A DNA stretch of 5,410 nt, taken from NCBI GenBank assembly GCA_030039655.1, contig JASHVC010000261.1:1-5410 (forward strand), read 5' to 3'. Each line of letters begins with the position of its first letter. Position 1 is the first letter of the stretch. Shown in pieces: positions 1 to 5,338 of the stretch. The position numbers and the translations under genes were made by a program. The notes under the pieces were generated by a model. The model made no database searches and had not been told where the DNA came from. It worked only from the letters and a program-made list of their open reading frames with translations. The stretch comes from Xanthobacteraceae bacterium (GTDB lineage: Bacteria; Pseudomonadota; Alphaproteobacteria; Rhizobiales; Xanthobacteraceae).

Positions 1-192
1 GAGTTCGCGGCCGCGTTCGGCATTGGGCTCGGCACCTTGCAGAAGTGGGAACGCGGCGAGAGACGGCCGAGCGGGGCAGCAAAATCGCTCTTACGCGTGA
101 TGCAAACAAATTTGCCCGCGGTGGCCGGCGCGCTGGGTGTCACACCGGCACGACGCAAGCGGCGATCGAAGACCGCACGCCGGGCCGTGTAG
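1..192 (+). CDS. HigA/NadS-like XRE-family antitoxin, C-terminal part (5' truncated by window edge)
   Basis: The first base opens a frame that runs 63 codons to a TAG at 190-192. It begins EFAAAFGIGLGTLQKWERGE and continues with RRPSG and SLLRVMQ. This is the second half of a Cro/C1-type helix-turn-helix: the recognition helix GLGTLQKWERGERRPSG is followed by the helix SLLRVMQTNLPAVAGAL. The pattern 'TLQxWExGxRxPxGxAxxLLRV' is characteristic of HigA/NadS-type DNA-binding antitoxins, which neutralise a RelE/HigB-like ribonuclease toxin and repress their own operon. The C-terminal tail is very basic (ARRKRRSKTARR) and may add DNA contacts. The N-terminus and any toxin gene lie outside the window, so pairing with a toxin is inference; a lone XRE regulator is the alternative. 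It converges on the PAP2 gene, 43 bases apart. Confidence 0.75.
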   Translation, partial: EFAAAFGIGLGTLQKWERGERRPSGAAKSLLRVMQTNLPAVAGALGVTPARRKRRSKTARRAV

Positions 193-235
193 AATGCGCG
201 CGCCCGGACCGGCGACAATAACGCGTGCTCACAAT

Positions 236-1015
236 TCACAAGCGATTGTCTGCTCGTCCGCCAAACAGCCGCGCCAAAGCTGAGAAGGCCCCGCGCATGG
301 CCTCGCCAGCCTGCACTAGGGGCCGCTCCACCGCCTCGTCGCTCGAGCGTGTCGCCGGCCAGCGAAACAGCAGCCCGTATGTGGTCCATATGACCAAAAA
401 CACGAACACGCCGGAGAACACCACGTCGGTGAAGAAATGCCCACCGCCAGCGATGCGCAAAAGGCCGACGGCGGCGCCAAAGGTCAGCGCTCCCCCATAG
501 GCCAGCAGGCGCCATTGAGGCGGCGCCAGCGCCGCCGGCGCCAGAGTCCAGAACGCGCCCGACGGTTCGCCGGCGACGAACGAGCAATTGTCCGGGCAGT
601 TGCCGCGTGGGTCCCACCAGGGGGTGAAGCGGTAATCGCCGCCAAGCTCGGTGATGTCGATCGGTCGCGCACGCCCCCAATGTTCCTTGAGAACAAGGTT
701 GGTAAGGACGCCGGGCCCGAGCGCCATCGTCAGAATCAGAAAAAGTGCAGCGCGGCCACCCATCAGCATGTGCCGCTTCGGCATGATGAGTTTGCCGATG
801 AGGACAAGGACGGCGGGCGCAAAGATAAGTGCCGTAACACATCGCACCGCATCGCGCGTGAAATTCACCCACGGCTGGGCGTTGACCTTAAATAGGTTGA
901 TCTGCCGGTTGTAAAAGAAAGCGGAGATATCGATATCGAGCCGCGGATAGATTGCGAATAGCACGCCCACGACAGCGGCAATGCCAAGCGCGATGATCAG
1001 TCCGGTTCGATTCAT
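236..1015 (-). CDS. PAP2-family membrane phosphatase with atypical motif 2
   Basis: A 259-residue integral membrane protein of the type 2 phosphatidic acid phosphatase superfamily, which removes phosphate from membrane lipids such as lipid A, phosphatidylglycerol phosphate or undecaprenyl pyrophosphate on the periplasmic face. About six hydrophobic helices are visible (roughly 3-23, 57-77, 87-109, 155-166, 170-186, 198-218). Motif 1 is K110-x6-R117-P118 (KEHWGRARP). Motif 3 is R187-x5-H193-x3-D197, holding the expected nucleophilic His and its Asp. Motif 2, normally PSGH, reads P151-S-G-A154, so the usual acid His is Ala. A Cys pair (CPDNC, 140-144) precedes it in the periplasmic loop. The substrate cannot be read from sequence; LpxE/LpxF-like lipid A phosphatases are one possibility. 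The frame stays open upstream to a GTG at 1132, but those 39 residues are Arg-rich and overlap the preceding gene, so the ATG at 1015 before the first helix is preferred. It is the last gene of the rlmN cluster. Confidence 0.85.
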   Translation of the reverse strand: MNRTGLIIALGIAAVVGVLFAIYPRLDIDISAFFYNRQINLFKVNAQPWVNFTRDAVRCVTALIFAPAVLVLIGKLIMPKRHMLMGGRAALFLILTMALGPGVLTNLVLKEHWGRARPIDITELGGDYRFTPWWDPRGNCPDNCSFVAGEPSGAFWTLAPAALAPPQWRLLAYGGALTFGAAVGLLRIAGGGHFFTDVVFSGVFVFLVIWTTYGLLFRWPATRSSDEAVERPLVQAGEAMRGAFSALARLFGGRADNRL

Positions 1016-1046
1016 GTAATTTGGCCCGATGGCTGTTGCGCGCGCA

Positions 1047-1475
1047 TCACCCCTTCCACGAGCCCGCCTTGCGGCCGGCAAACAGCCAGTAGACCAATCC
1101 GCCTGCGATGCCGGACGCCGCGAGCACCTCACGCGCGTGCGCTAGCATGCTGTCGGGGCGGCGAACGTACCCCGCGAAATCGATACCGTAAGTGAGCGCC
1201 AGCGCCAACGCCCCGCCGAGCACGCCGTAGAGGACGACCGAGCGCCAGGCAAAGCCTTCGGTGAGCGCGATCAACAGCAGCGCCGGCAGCAGCGCGGTCC
1301 CGCCGATGATCGAAGCGCCGATGCCGACGACCGCCCAAATCGCCGCCGCCGGCACGTCCGGCGGCACGAACTGATCCCATTGCGGCGTCATGCCGATGGT
1401 GAGCACGAGCGAAGCGGCAATGCAGGCCAGCACGTAGGCGATGATGACTATGAAACAGCGAGCGATGATGGCCAT
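1047..1475 (-). CDS. Small four-helix inner-membrane protein of unknown function
   Basis: A 142-residue protein that I do not recognise as a named family. It is dominated by four hydrophobic segments, at roughly residues 6-27, 43-70, 76-97 and 114-133. A short polar loop (TPQWDQFVPPDVP, 30-42) lies between helices 1 and 2, and a loop with YVRRPDS (103-109) lies between helices 3 and 4. The C-terminus is short and basic (AGRKAGSWKG). Four spans and a basic tail suggest both ends are cytoplasmic. The ATG at 1475 starts directly before the first helix, 21 bases after the rlmN stop, and the stop is 31 bases before the PAP2 start, so it is probably co-transcribed with both. No catalytic motif is visible. 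Its position suggests an envelope role with the PAP2 phosphatase, but that is inference only. It is a real gene by its coherent helix pattern and tight fit between neighbours. Confidence 0.8.
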   Translation of the reverse strand: MAIIARCFIVIIAYVLACIAASLVLTIGMTPQWDQFVPPDVPAAAIWAVVGIGASIIGGTALLPALLLIALTEGFAWRSVVLYGVLGGALALALTYGIDFAGYVRRPDSMLAHAREVLAASGIAGGLVYWLFAGRKAGSWKG

Positions 1476-1496
1476 GGCGCGCCGTCGATCCGCCGT

Positions 1497-2720
1497 TCAG
1501 TCGGTCATCGCCATGGCCCGCAAAGCCAAACGCTCGCGGGCGGAAAGCTTTTCGCTCGCGCTCTTGAGCTGGCCGCACGCGGCCAGAATATCGCGGCCGC
1601 GCGGCGTGCGCACCGGCGACGCATAGCCGGCGTTGAAAACGATTTCGGAGAATTTCTCAATCTGCTGCCAGTCGGAGCACTCGTATTTGCTTCCCGGCCA
1701 GGGATTGAACGGAATCAGATTGATCTTGGCCGGAATCCCCTTGATGAGACGTACCAGCGCGCGGGCGTCGGCGAGCGAGTCGTTAATGCCCTTGAGCATG
1801 ACATATTCAAAAGTGATGCGCCGCGCGTTGGACAATCCCGGATAGTTACGGCAGGCATCAAGCAATTCGCGCAGCGGATATTTGCGGTTGAGCGGCACAA
1901 GCTCGTCGCGCAGTTCGTCGGTAACGGCGTGCAGCGATACCGCGAGCATGACGCCTATCTCATCGCCGGCGCGCACGATGTTGGGCACCACGCCCGAGGT
2001 CGACAGCGTGATGCGCCGCTTGGAGATGCTCAAACCCTCGCCGTCGGCCACCACGTTGAGGCCGTCGCGCACCGCTTCGAAATTGTAGAGCGGCTCGCCC
2101 ATCCCCATCATGACGACGTTGGACACGAGACGCTTCTCCGGCTCATCACCGCCGGCCTCCCGGCGCCAATCGTTGAGCCGGTCGCGGGCCAAGACCACTT
2201 GGCTCGCGACCTCACCGGCAGTGAGATTGCGCACCAGACGCTGAGTGCCGGTGTGGCAGAACGTGCAATTGAGCGTGCAACCGACTTGGCTGGAGATGCA
2301 CAAAGTTCCGCGATCGGTTTCCGGGATATAGACGCACTCGACTTCGTGCGGCCGGCCATCAAGCTCACCGGGCAGCCGCAGCAGCCACTTTCGCGTGCCG
2401 TCGGCCGATATTTGTTCGGCAGCGACTTCCGGCCGATCGAGCGTGAAGTGTCGCACGAGATCCGCGCGCAAATCCTTCGACAAGGTCGTCATCTCGTCGA
2501 AGTTTTGCGCGCCGCGCACGTAGAGCCAGTGCCAAATCTGCCGAACGCGCATGCGGCGCTGGCGCTCCGGTACTCCGACACCGCCGATGGCTTCCGCAAG
2601 CTTGGCGCGCGGCAAACCGACAAGCGACGGCTTGGCGGGCGGCACATAGCGCTCAAGCGGCCGCTTTTCGACAAAGCCGCCCGATGCAATGGCCTCAGCC
2701 GGGGTTGCGGCAACACTCAT
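1497..2720 (-). CDS. rlmN: Dual-specificity 23S rRNA (A2503-C2) / tRNA (A37-C2) methyltransferase RlmN
   Basis: A 407-residue radical SAM enzyme that methylates C2 of adenosine 2503 in 23S rRNA at the peptidyl transferase centre, and of A37 in a set of tRNAs, tuning translational fidelity. The 4Fe-4S site is C148-x3-C152-x2-C155 within [14 protein letters not shown]141 in [10 protein letters not shown] matches E. coli C118. C382 in ILAACGQL matches the catalytic C355, which forms the covalent RNA adduct. The SAM-binding GMGEPLYNF lies at 206-214, with SLHA near 262 and the family motif PFNPWPGS near 337. The N-terminal helical RNA-binding domain (about 33-95) carries [11 protein letters not shown]. 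Length is slightly above E. coli RlmN (384), due to a longer N-terminus common in alphaproteobacteria. The ATG at 2720 has only a weak Shine-Dalgarno (GGAT). The paralogue Cfr is unlikely given the housekeeping context. It leads a probable operon with the membrane protein and PAP2 gene. Confidence 0.97.
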   Translation of the reverse strand: MSVAATPAEAIASGGFVEKRPLERYVPPAKPSLVGLPRAKLAEAIGGVGVPERQRRMRVRQIWHWLYVRGAQNFDEMTTLSKDLRADLVRHFTLDRPEVAAEQISADGTRKWLLRLPGELDGRPHEVECVYIPETDRGTLCISSQVGCTLNCTFCHTGTQRLVRNLTAGEVASQVVLARDRLNDWRREAGGDEPEKRLVSNVVMMGMGEPLYNFEAVRDGLNVVADGEGLSISKRRITLSTSGVVPNIVRAGDEIGVMLAVSLHAVTDELRDELVPLNRKYPLRELLDACRNYPGLSNARRITFEYVMLKGINDSLADARALVRLIKGIPAKINLIPFNPWPGSKYECSDWQQIEKFSEIVFNAGYASPVRTPRGRDILAACGQLKSASEKLSARERLALRAMAMTD

Positions 2721-2735
2721 CGATCAATCCGAAAA

Positions 2736-2760
2736 GGGAAGGGCGCCAATGCGCTTTCCC
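2736..2760 (-). terminator. Stem-loop with short T-run after ialB, just upstream of rlmN
   Basis: In the direction of ialB transcription, the arm GGGAA (2760-2756) and GCGC (2754-2751) pair with GCGC (2746-2743) and TTCCC (2740-2736). The stem closes on an ATTG loop, with a small 1x2 internal bulge. TTTT follows immediately (2735-2732). This has the form of an intrinsic terminator, although the T-run is short. It ends 15 bases before the rlmN ATG, so it could end the ialB message, attenuate read-through into rlmN, or sit in the rlmN leader. The pairing is visible directly; the function is inferred. Confidence 0.5.
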
Positions 2761-2772
2761 TGATAGATAGTT

Positions 2773-2801
2773 CCTCCCGCTCAAAGGGGGAGGCTCTCCC
2801 C
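2773..2801 (-). other. Two mutually exclusive stem-loops directly after the ialB stop codon
   Basis: Two hairpins share one G-rich arm. CTCCCC (2796-2801) pairs perfectly with GGGGAG (2787-2792) over a 3-base loop. Alternatively CCTCCC (2773-2778) pairs perfectly with GGGAGG (2788-2793) over a 9-base loop. The first begins only four bases past the ialB TAG on the minus strand. Neither has a real T-run, so they look more like 3'-end stabilising or attenuation structures than classic terminators. G/C-rich repeats of this look are frequent between genes in related genomes, so a dispersed repeat unit is also possible. Confidence 0.35.
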
Positions 2802-2805
2802 TATC

Positions 2806-3426
2806 CTACTTGCATTCCTGCGCGACGCGGTCGAGCGCTTCGGTCAGGCCCTTGAGCGAGTAGGTATCGATCGATTCCGTTCCCTTGGCGGATGTTCCCT
2901 TCACCACGGCGCTGTCGCCCGCCCGCATAGCGTCGACCATGTGGGCTTCCTCAGCCGCGTTCTTGATCCACGCACCGTCGCCCTGGGTGTAAAGCTGGAA
3001 CGTGGTGGCGCCGACCTCCGCTGTAGCCTCCGAACTCGGCTTGAGCGGATAGCCGACCATGACAGAGACCTCGTTGTTCACCTTGTCCGCAGGCCGTGTA
3101 GAAATGAACATGTAGGGCTGATTGCGCGGTCGATCAGGCGGCTTGGTTTCTGCAGCCGTAGGCTTGGCGATCGCGAAACAAACCTTCCGTCCACCTGGCG
3201 TAGCCGTATAGGCACCCCACTCGGCATATTGACCGAGCAATGTAGGCTTAGCCGGACCCGCGATGGGTGGTGCAGGCTTCGGCGCCGTCGCAGGCGCCGG
3301 AGGCTTGGGACCCGCAGGTGGCTTGGCGGCCGGGGGCGGTGCGGCCGGCTGCGCTCGTGCTGATAGGGTCAATGTCGACGCGAGCAGCAGCGACAGGAAA
3401 AAGGTCAATCCTCGGTGGACGCGCAT
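2806..3426 (-). CDS. Invasion-associated locus B (IalB) family exported protein
   Basis: A 206-residue secreted or periplasmic protein. Residues 1-25 form a clear signal peptide: a basic start (MRVHR), a hydrophobic core (about 8-21) and an A-x-A-type site (SARA-Q). An Ala/Pro/Lys-rich linker of about 35 residues (26-60) follows, suited to crossing peptidoglycan or spacing the domain from a surface. The folded domain starts at about 63 (LLGQYAEWGAYTA) and contains the family-like GRKVCFAIAKP and YMFISTRP stretches. Only two cysteines exist in the mature protein, C83 and C205, and a disulfide is likely. The family is named for Bartonella IalB, linked there to erythrocyte invasion, but it is widespread in free-living Hyphomicrobiales, where its role is unclear, so no pathogenicity should be read into it. 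The ATG at 3426 has a good ribosome binding site. It diverges from the oxidoreductase gene. Confidence 0.88.
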   Translation of the reverse strand: MRVHRGLTFFLSLLLASTLTLSARAQPAAPPPAAKPPAGPKPPAPATAPKPAPPIAGPAKPTLLGQYAEWGAYTATPGGRKVCFAIAKPTAAETKPPDRPRNQPYMFISTRPADKVNNEVSVMVGYPLKPSSEATAEVGATTFQLYTQGDGAWIKNAAEEAHMVDAMRAGDSAVVKGTSAKGTESIDTYSLKGLTEALDRVAQECK

Positions 3427-3430
3427 TGGA

Positions 3431-3437
3431 CCTCCCC
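3431..3437 (-). promoter_or_regulatory. Ribosome binding site of ialB-family gene
   Basis: GGGGAGG on the minus strand ends four bases before the ATG at 3426. It is the strongest Shine-Dalgarno in the left half of the window and fixes this start, which also places the signal peptide at the N-terminus. Confidence 0.7.
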
Positions 3438-3463
3438 GCCCCCGAATCTTGATAGCAAACCTG

Positions 3464-3474
3464 TTAATTATAAT
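3464..3474. promoter_or_regulatory. Candidate shared -10 box of a divergent promoter region
   Basis: The 130-base gap between the divergent ialB-family and oxidoreductase genes holds a sharply AT-rich patch in otherwise GC-rich DNA. The 8-base palindrome ATTATAAT (3467-3474) gives a perfect TATAAT on the plus strand (3469-3474) and on the minus strand (3472-3467). A minus-strand start would leave a leader of roughly 35 bases before ialB, and a plus-strand start one of roughly 75 bases before the oxidoreductase. No good -35 sits at 17 bases on either strand; TTGATA at 3449-3454 is 14 bases from the plus box. It is a plausible but unproven promoter. Confidence 0.4.
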
Positions 3475-3486
3475 CCAATTCCCGGC

Positions 3487-3512
3487 CGGCTAGCCGTCCA
3501 ATCGGAGGCCTC
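3487..3512. promoter_or_regulatory. Two short palindromes, possible operator sites
   Basis: Perfect palindromes CGGCTAGCCG (3487-3496) and GAGGCCTC (3505-3512) lie just downstream of the AT-rich box on the oxidoreductase side. Their centres are 17 bases apart, and the first is 21 bases from the centre of the AT palindrome. They sit where a repressor of the oxidoreductase could bind. Short GC palindromes arise easily by chance in GC-rich DNA, so support is weak. Confidence 0.2.
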
Positions 3513-3556
3513 TCAGGGCGGCCTGGATCGGGCGGCGAATGTGATAATGACAGCGG

Positions 3557-4531
3557 ATGAAAGCCATCCTTTGCACCCATTTCGGCCCGCCCGATGAACT
3601 CGAACTGGCCGACATTCCGCTGCCGAAGGCAGCGGCGGGCGAGGCGGTGGTGCGGGTCCGGGCTGCGGCGCTCAATTTCTTCGACACGCTGATCATCGCC
3701 GGCAAATACCAGCACAAGCCACCATTTCCATTCTCGCCGGCGTCGGAATTCGCTGGCGTGGTCGAGAGCGTCGGGGCCGGAGTCACTGACATCGCGGTTG
3801 GCGATCGAGTCGTCGGCAATATGGGCTGGGGCGCGGCGCGCGAGGCCGTGGCAATCGAAGCGCATCAGCTCGCGAAGCTACCCGAGGCGCTCGATTTCGA
3901 ACGCGCAGCCGGACTCACCGTCACGTACGGCACCACGCTGTACGCGCTGCGCGAGCGCGCCCAGCTCAAACCGGGCGAGTCGCTCGCGGTGCTTGGCGCT
4001 TCAGGCGGCACCGGCCTCGCGGCCATCGAACTCGGCAAGATGATGGGCGCGCGTGTTATCGCCTGCGCGTCGTCGGACGAAAAGCTTGCCTTCACCCGCA
4101 CGCATGGTGCCGACGAGACCGTGAACTACGGGCGCGACAATCTACGCGATGCACTCAGAAGACTGGGCGGCGAACACGGCATCGACGTGGTCTACGATCC
4201 GGTCGGCGGCCCCTACGCAGAACCCGCCGTCCGCTCGCTGGCGTGGCTCGGCCGCTATCTGGTGGTCGGCTTTGCGGCTGGCGAGATTCCGAAAATTCCG
4301 CTTAACCTCACGCTGCTTAAAAGCTGCGACATCCGCGGCGTGTTTTGGGGCGCATGGACCAAGCGCGAGCCGCAGCTACAGCGCGCGCTCATGACCGACC
4401 TCGCGCGCTGGTGCGCCGAAGGCAAGCTCAGCGCGCATGTGCATGCGGTCTATCCGCTCACCGAGATTACGGCGGCGCTCAACGCCATCGCCGACCGCAA
4501 AGTGATGGGAAAGATCGTGCTACGCCCATGA
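3557..4531 (+). CDS. NADPH:quinone oxidoreductase, zinc-independent MDR family
   Basis: A 324-residue cytoplasmic oxidoreductase of the medium-chain dehydrogenase/reductase superfamily, quinone oxidoreductase branch, which uses NAD(P)H to reduce quinones or related enones. The N-terminal GroES-like domain (about 1-120) holds LNFFDTL (39-45), with the Asn and Asp typical of this branch, and SEFAGVVESVGAGV (63-76). The Rossmann cofactor domain (about 125-265) carries the glycine motif GASGGTG (147-153), the segment GARVIACASSDEKL and DPVGG (214-218). The C-terminus closes with the family ending VMGKIVLRP. The zinc-binding cysteine lobe of alcohol dehydrogenases is absent. Length matches E. coli QorA (327), but no precise substrate can be assigned. 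The ATG at 3557 begins the family-typical MKAI; its Shine-Dalgarno is weak (AGCGG). It is transcribed alone, divergent from ialB and convergent with the DUF1232 gene. Confidence 0.93.
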   Translation: MKAILCTHFGPPDELELADIPLPKAAAGEAVVRVRAAALNFFDTLIIAGKYQHKPPFPFSPASEFAGVVESVGAGVTDIAVGDRVVGNMGWGAAREAVAIEAHQLAKLPEALDFERAAGLTVTYGTTLYALRERAQLKPGESLAVLGASGGTGLAAIELGKMMGARVIACASSDEKLAFTRTHGADETVNYGRDNLRDALRRLGGEHGIDVVYDPVGGPYAEPAVRSLAWLGRYLVVGFAAGEIPKIPLNLTLLKSCDIRGVFWGAWTKREPQLQRALMTDLARWCAEGKLSAHVHAVYPLTEITAALNAIADRKVMGKIVLRP

Positions 4532-4930
4532 AGGTGCTTCGCCGCGCAGGCGCGCCAGCGTGCGCCGCGCCGCCTCGCGATGTTCGGGCTTGATGTGCGT
4601 CGAAACCGCTTTGATGGCCAGGGCGATCACGGCGGCATCGTCGGCGAGTCCGACCAAAGAAACATATTTGGGAATCAAATGGTCCGGCACGACGAAATAC
4701 ACGATGGCGCCGACCAGAACCGCTTTCACGTAAACCGGAGTCTTGTGGTCAAAGGCGCAATAATGCGCCGTGAGCACTTCTTCGGCGAACGGCAGGCTCG
4801 CGGCTTCGCGCAGCAGCTTGCGCCATAGCCTGCGCCGCAACCCCGCCTCGTCGTTGGCCATGCGCCGGGTCAGCGCCGCAACGCCCTCCCAGGTCGCCGA
4901 CGCGGACGCCGCCTGTTGCTGAAACCACAT
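4520..4930 (-). CDS. DUF1232 / YkvA-family small membrane protein
   Basis: A 136-residue protein with a C-terminal DUF1232 core at about residues 66-108. The hallmark is a hydrophobic stretch (VLVGAIVYFVV) leading into PDHLIPKYVSLVGLADDAAV, matching the family pattern of PxDLIPD followed by G-x-x-DD. The 'PDHLIP' variant and the D97-D98 pair are both visible. The N-terminal half (1-60) is charged and helical, with an Arg-rich stretch (LRRRLWRKLLRE, 31-42). The biochemical role of the family is unknown; members are small inner-membrane-associated proteins. The frame can be extended to a TTG at 4960, but the ATG at 4930 has a near-perfect Shine-Dalgarno and is preferred. It lies 79 bases downstream of phhB on the same strand, likely co-transcribed, and its last 12 bases overlap the convergent oxidoreductase stop. 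Confidence 0.87.
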   Translation of the reverse strand: MWFQQQAASASATWEGVAALTRRMANDEAGLRRRLWRKLLREAASLPFAEEVLTAHYCAFDHKTPVYVKAVLVGAIVYFVVPDHLIPKYVSLVGLADDAAVIALAIKAVSTHIKPEHREAARRTLARLRGEAPSWA

Positions 4931-4933
4931 TTG

Positions 4934-4940
4934 CTCCTCC
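4934..4940 (-). promoter_or_regulatory. Ribosome binding site deciding the DUF1232 gene start
   Basis: GGAGGAG on the minus strand lies three bases before the ATG at 4930 (GGAGG is five bases away). It falls inside the longer frame that begins at TTG 4960, and so argues for the shorter 136-residue protein. Confidence 0.75.
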
Positions 4941-5009
4941 GGCGAACCTGTGGCCGTCAATCACCCGCGGCAAATATGGGCGCGAAAGGCGGCGGCCACA
5001 AGGCAGGAT

Positions 5010-5300
5010 TCAGCCCGCGAGCTTGTCCATGGCCTCGGCGAGCTTGATGTCGCGGTCGGTCAATCCGCCGGCATCGTGGGTCGACAACGTCACCTCGACG
5101 GTTTTGTAGACGTTGAACCATTCGGGATGGTGATCGAGCTTTTCCGCCACCAGGGCGGCGCGTGTCATAAAGCCGAAGGCGGCGTTGAAATCAGCAAAAA
5201 CGAATTTTTTGTTGATGGCATCGCGATCCTTGACCTCGCTCCAGCCTTTAAGCCGGCCGAGGGCCACCTTACGCGCGTCGCCCGAGAGCTTCTGACTCAT
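5010..5300 (-). CDS. phhB: Pterin-4a-carbinolamine dehydratase (4a-hydroxytetrahydrobiopterin dehydratase)
   Basis: A 96-residue cytoplasmic enzyme that dehydrates 4a-hydroxytetrahydropterin to quinonoid dihydropterin, regenerating the cofactor of aromatic amino acid hydroxylases such as phenylalanine hydroxylase. The family signature is complete: E53-x3-H57-H58-P59-x5-Y65-x9-H75-x8-D84. H57, H58 and H75 correspond to the catalytic histidines, with P59 next to them (DHHPEW), and D84 closes the signature. Length is typical of bacterial members (about 95-118). The reading frame stays open upstream, with a GTG at 5327, but the ATG at 5300 begins the usual MSQKLSG N-terminus and has a correctly spaced GGAG. 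No phenylalanine hydroxylase is in the window; many bacteria carry this gene apart from it, where it may serve molybdopterin or other pterin repair. The DUF1232 gene follows 79 bases downstream. Confidence 0.96.
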   Translation of the reverse strand: MSQKLSGDARKVALGRLKGWSEVKDRDAINKKFVFADFNAAFGFMTRAALVAEKLDHHPEWFNVYKTVEVTLSTHDAGGLTDRDIKLAEAMDKLAG

Positions 5301-5307
5301 GAGAGAA

Positions 5308-5311
5308 CTCC
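5308..5311 (-). promoter_or_regulatory. Ribosome binding site deciding the phhB start
   Basis: GGAG on the minus strand (in GGACGGAG) lies seven bases before the ATG at 5300. It supports the 96-residue protein over the longer frame from GTG 5327. Confidence 0.55.
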
Positions 5312-5338
5312 GTCCATTCAGGGCCACCTCGCCCGGCG

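Noticed and set aside
1016..1132. 39-residue N-terminal extension of the PAP2 protein from GTG 1132
   Set aside because: The extension is Arg-rich, lacks membrane character and overlaps the C-terminus of the upstream membrane protein in another frame. ATG 1015 directly precedes the first helix.
1129..1578. Arg/His-rich minus-strand open frame (149 codons) overlapping the small membrane protein
   Set aside because: It is a frame-shifted shadow spanning the end of rlmN and most of the next gene. It has no domain and an extreme Arg/Gly/Ala composition.
1380..2855. Very long open frame (491 codons) on the plus strand opposite rlmN
   Set aside because: It lies almost wholly antisense to rlmN, which carries every catalytic motif of its family. 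The plus-strand product has no recognisable domain and the His/Arg-rich composition typical of the reverse frame of a GC-rich gene.
3240..3350. G/C-rich near-repetitive stretch suggesting a simple repeat
   Set aside because: It is explained by the Ala/Pro/Lys-rich linker of the exported IalB-family protein. Unit lengths are irregular and the frame is kept.
4931..4960. Ten-residue extension of the DUF1232 protein from TTG 4960
   Set aside because: A near-perfect Shine-Dalgarno (GGAGGAG) sits within it, directly before ATG 4930.
5301..5327. Nine-residue extension of PhhB from GTG 5327
   Set aside because: ATG 5300 has a well-spaced GGAG and gives the family's usual length and start.
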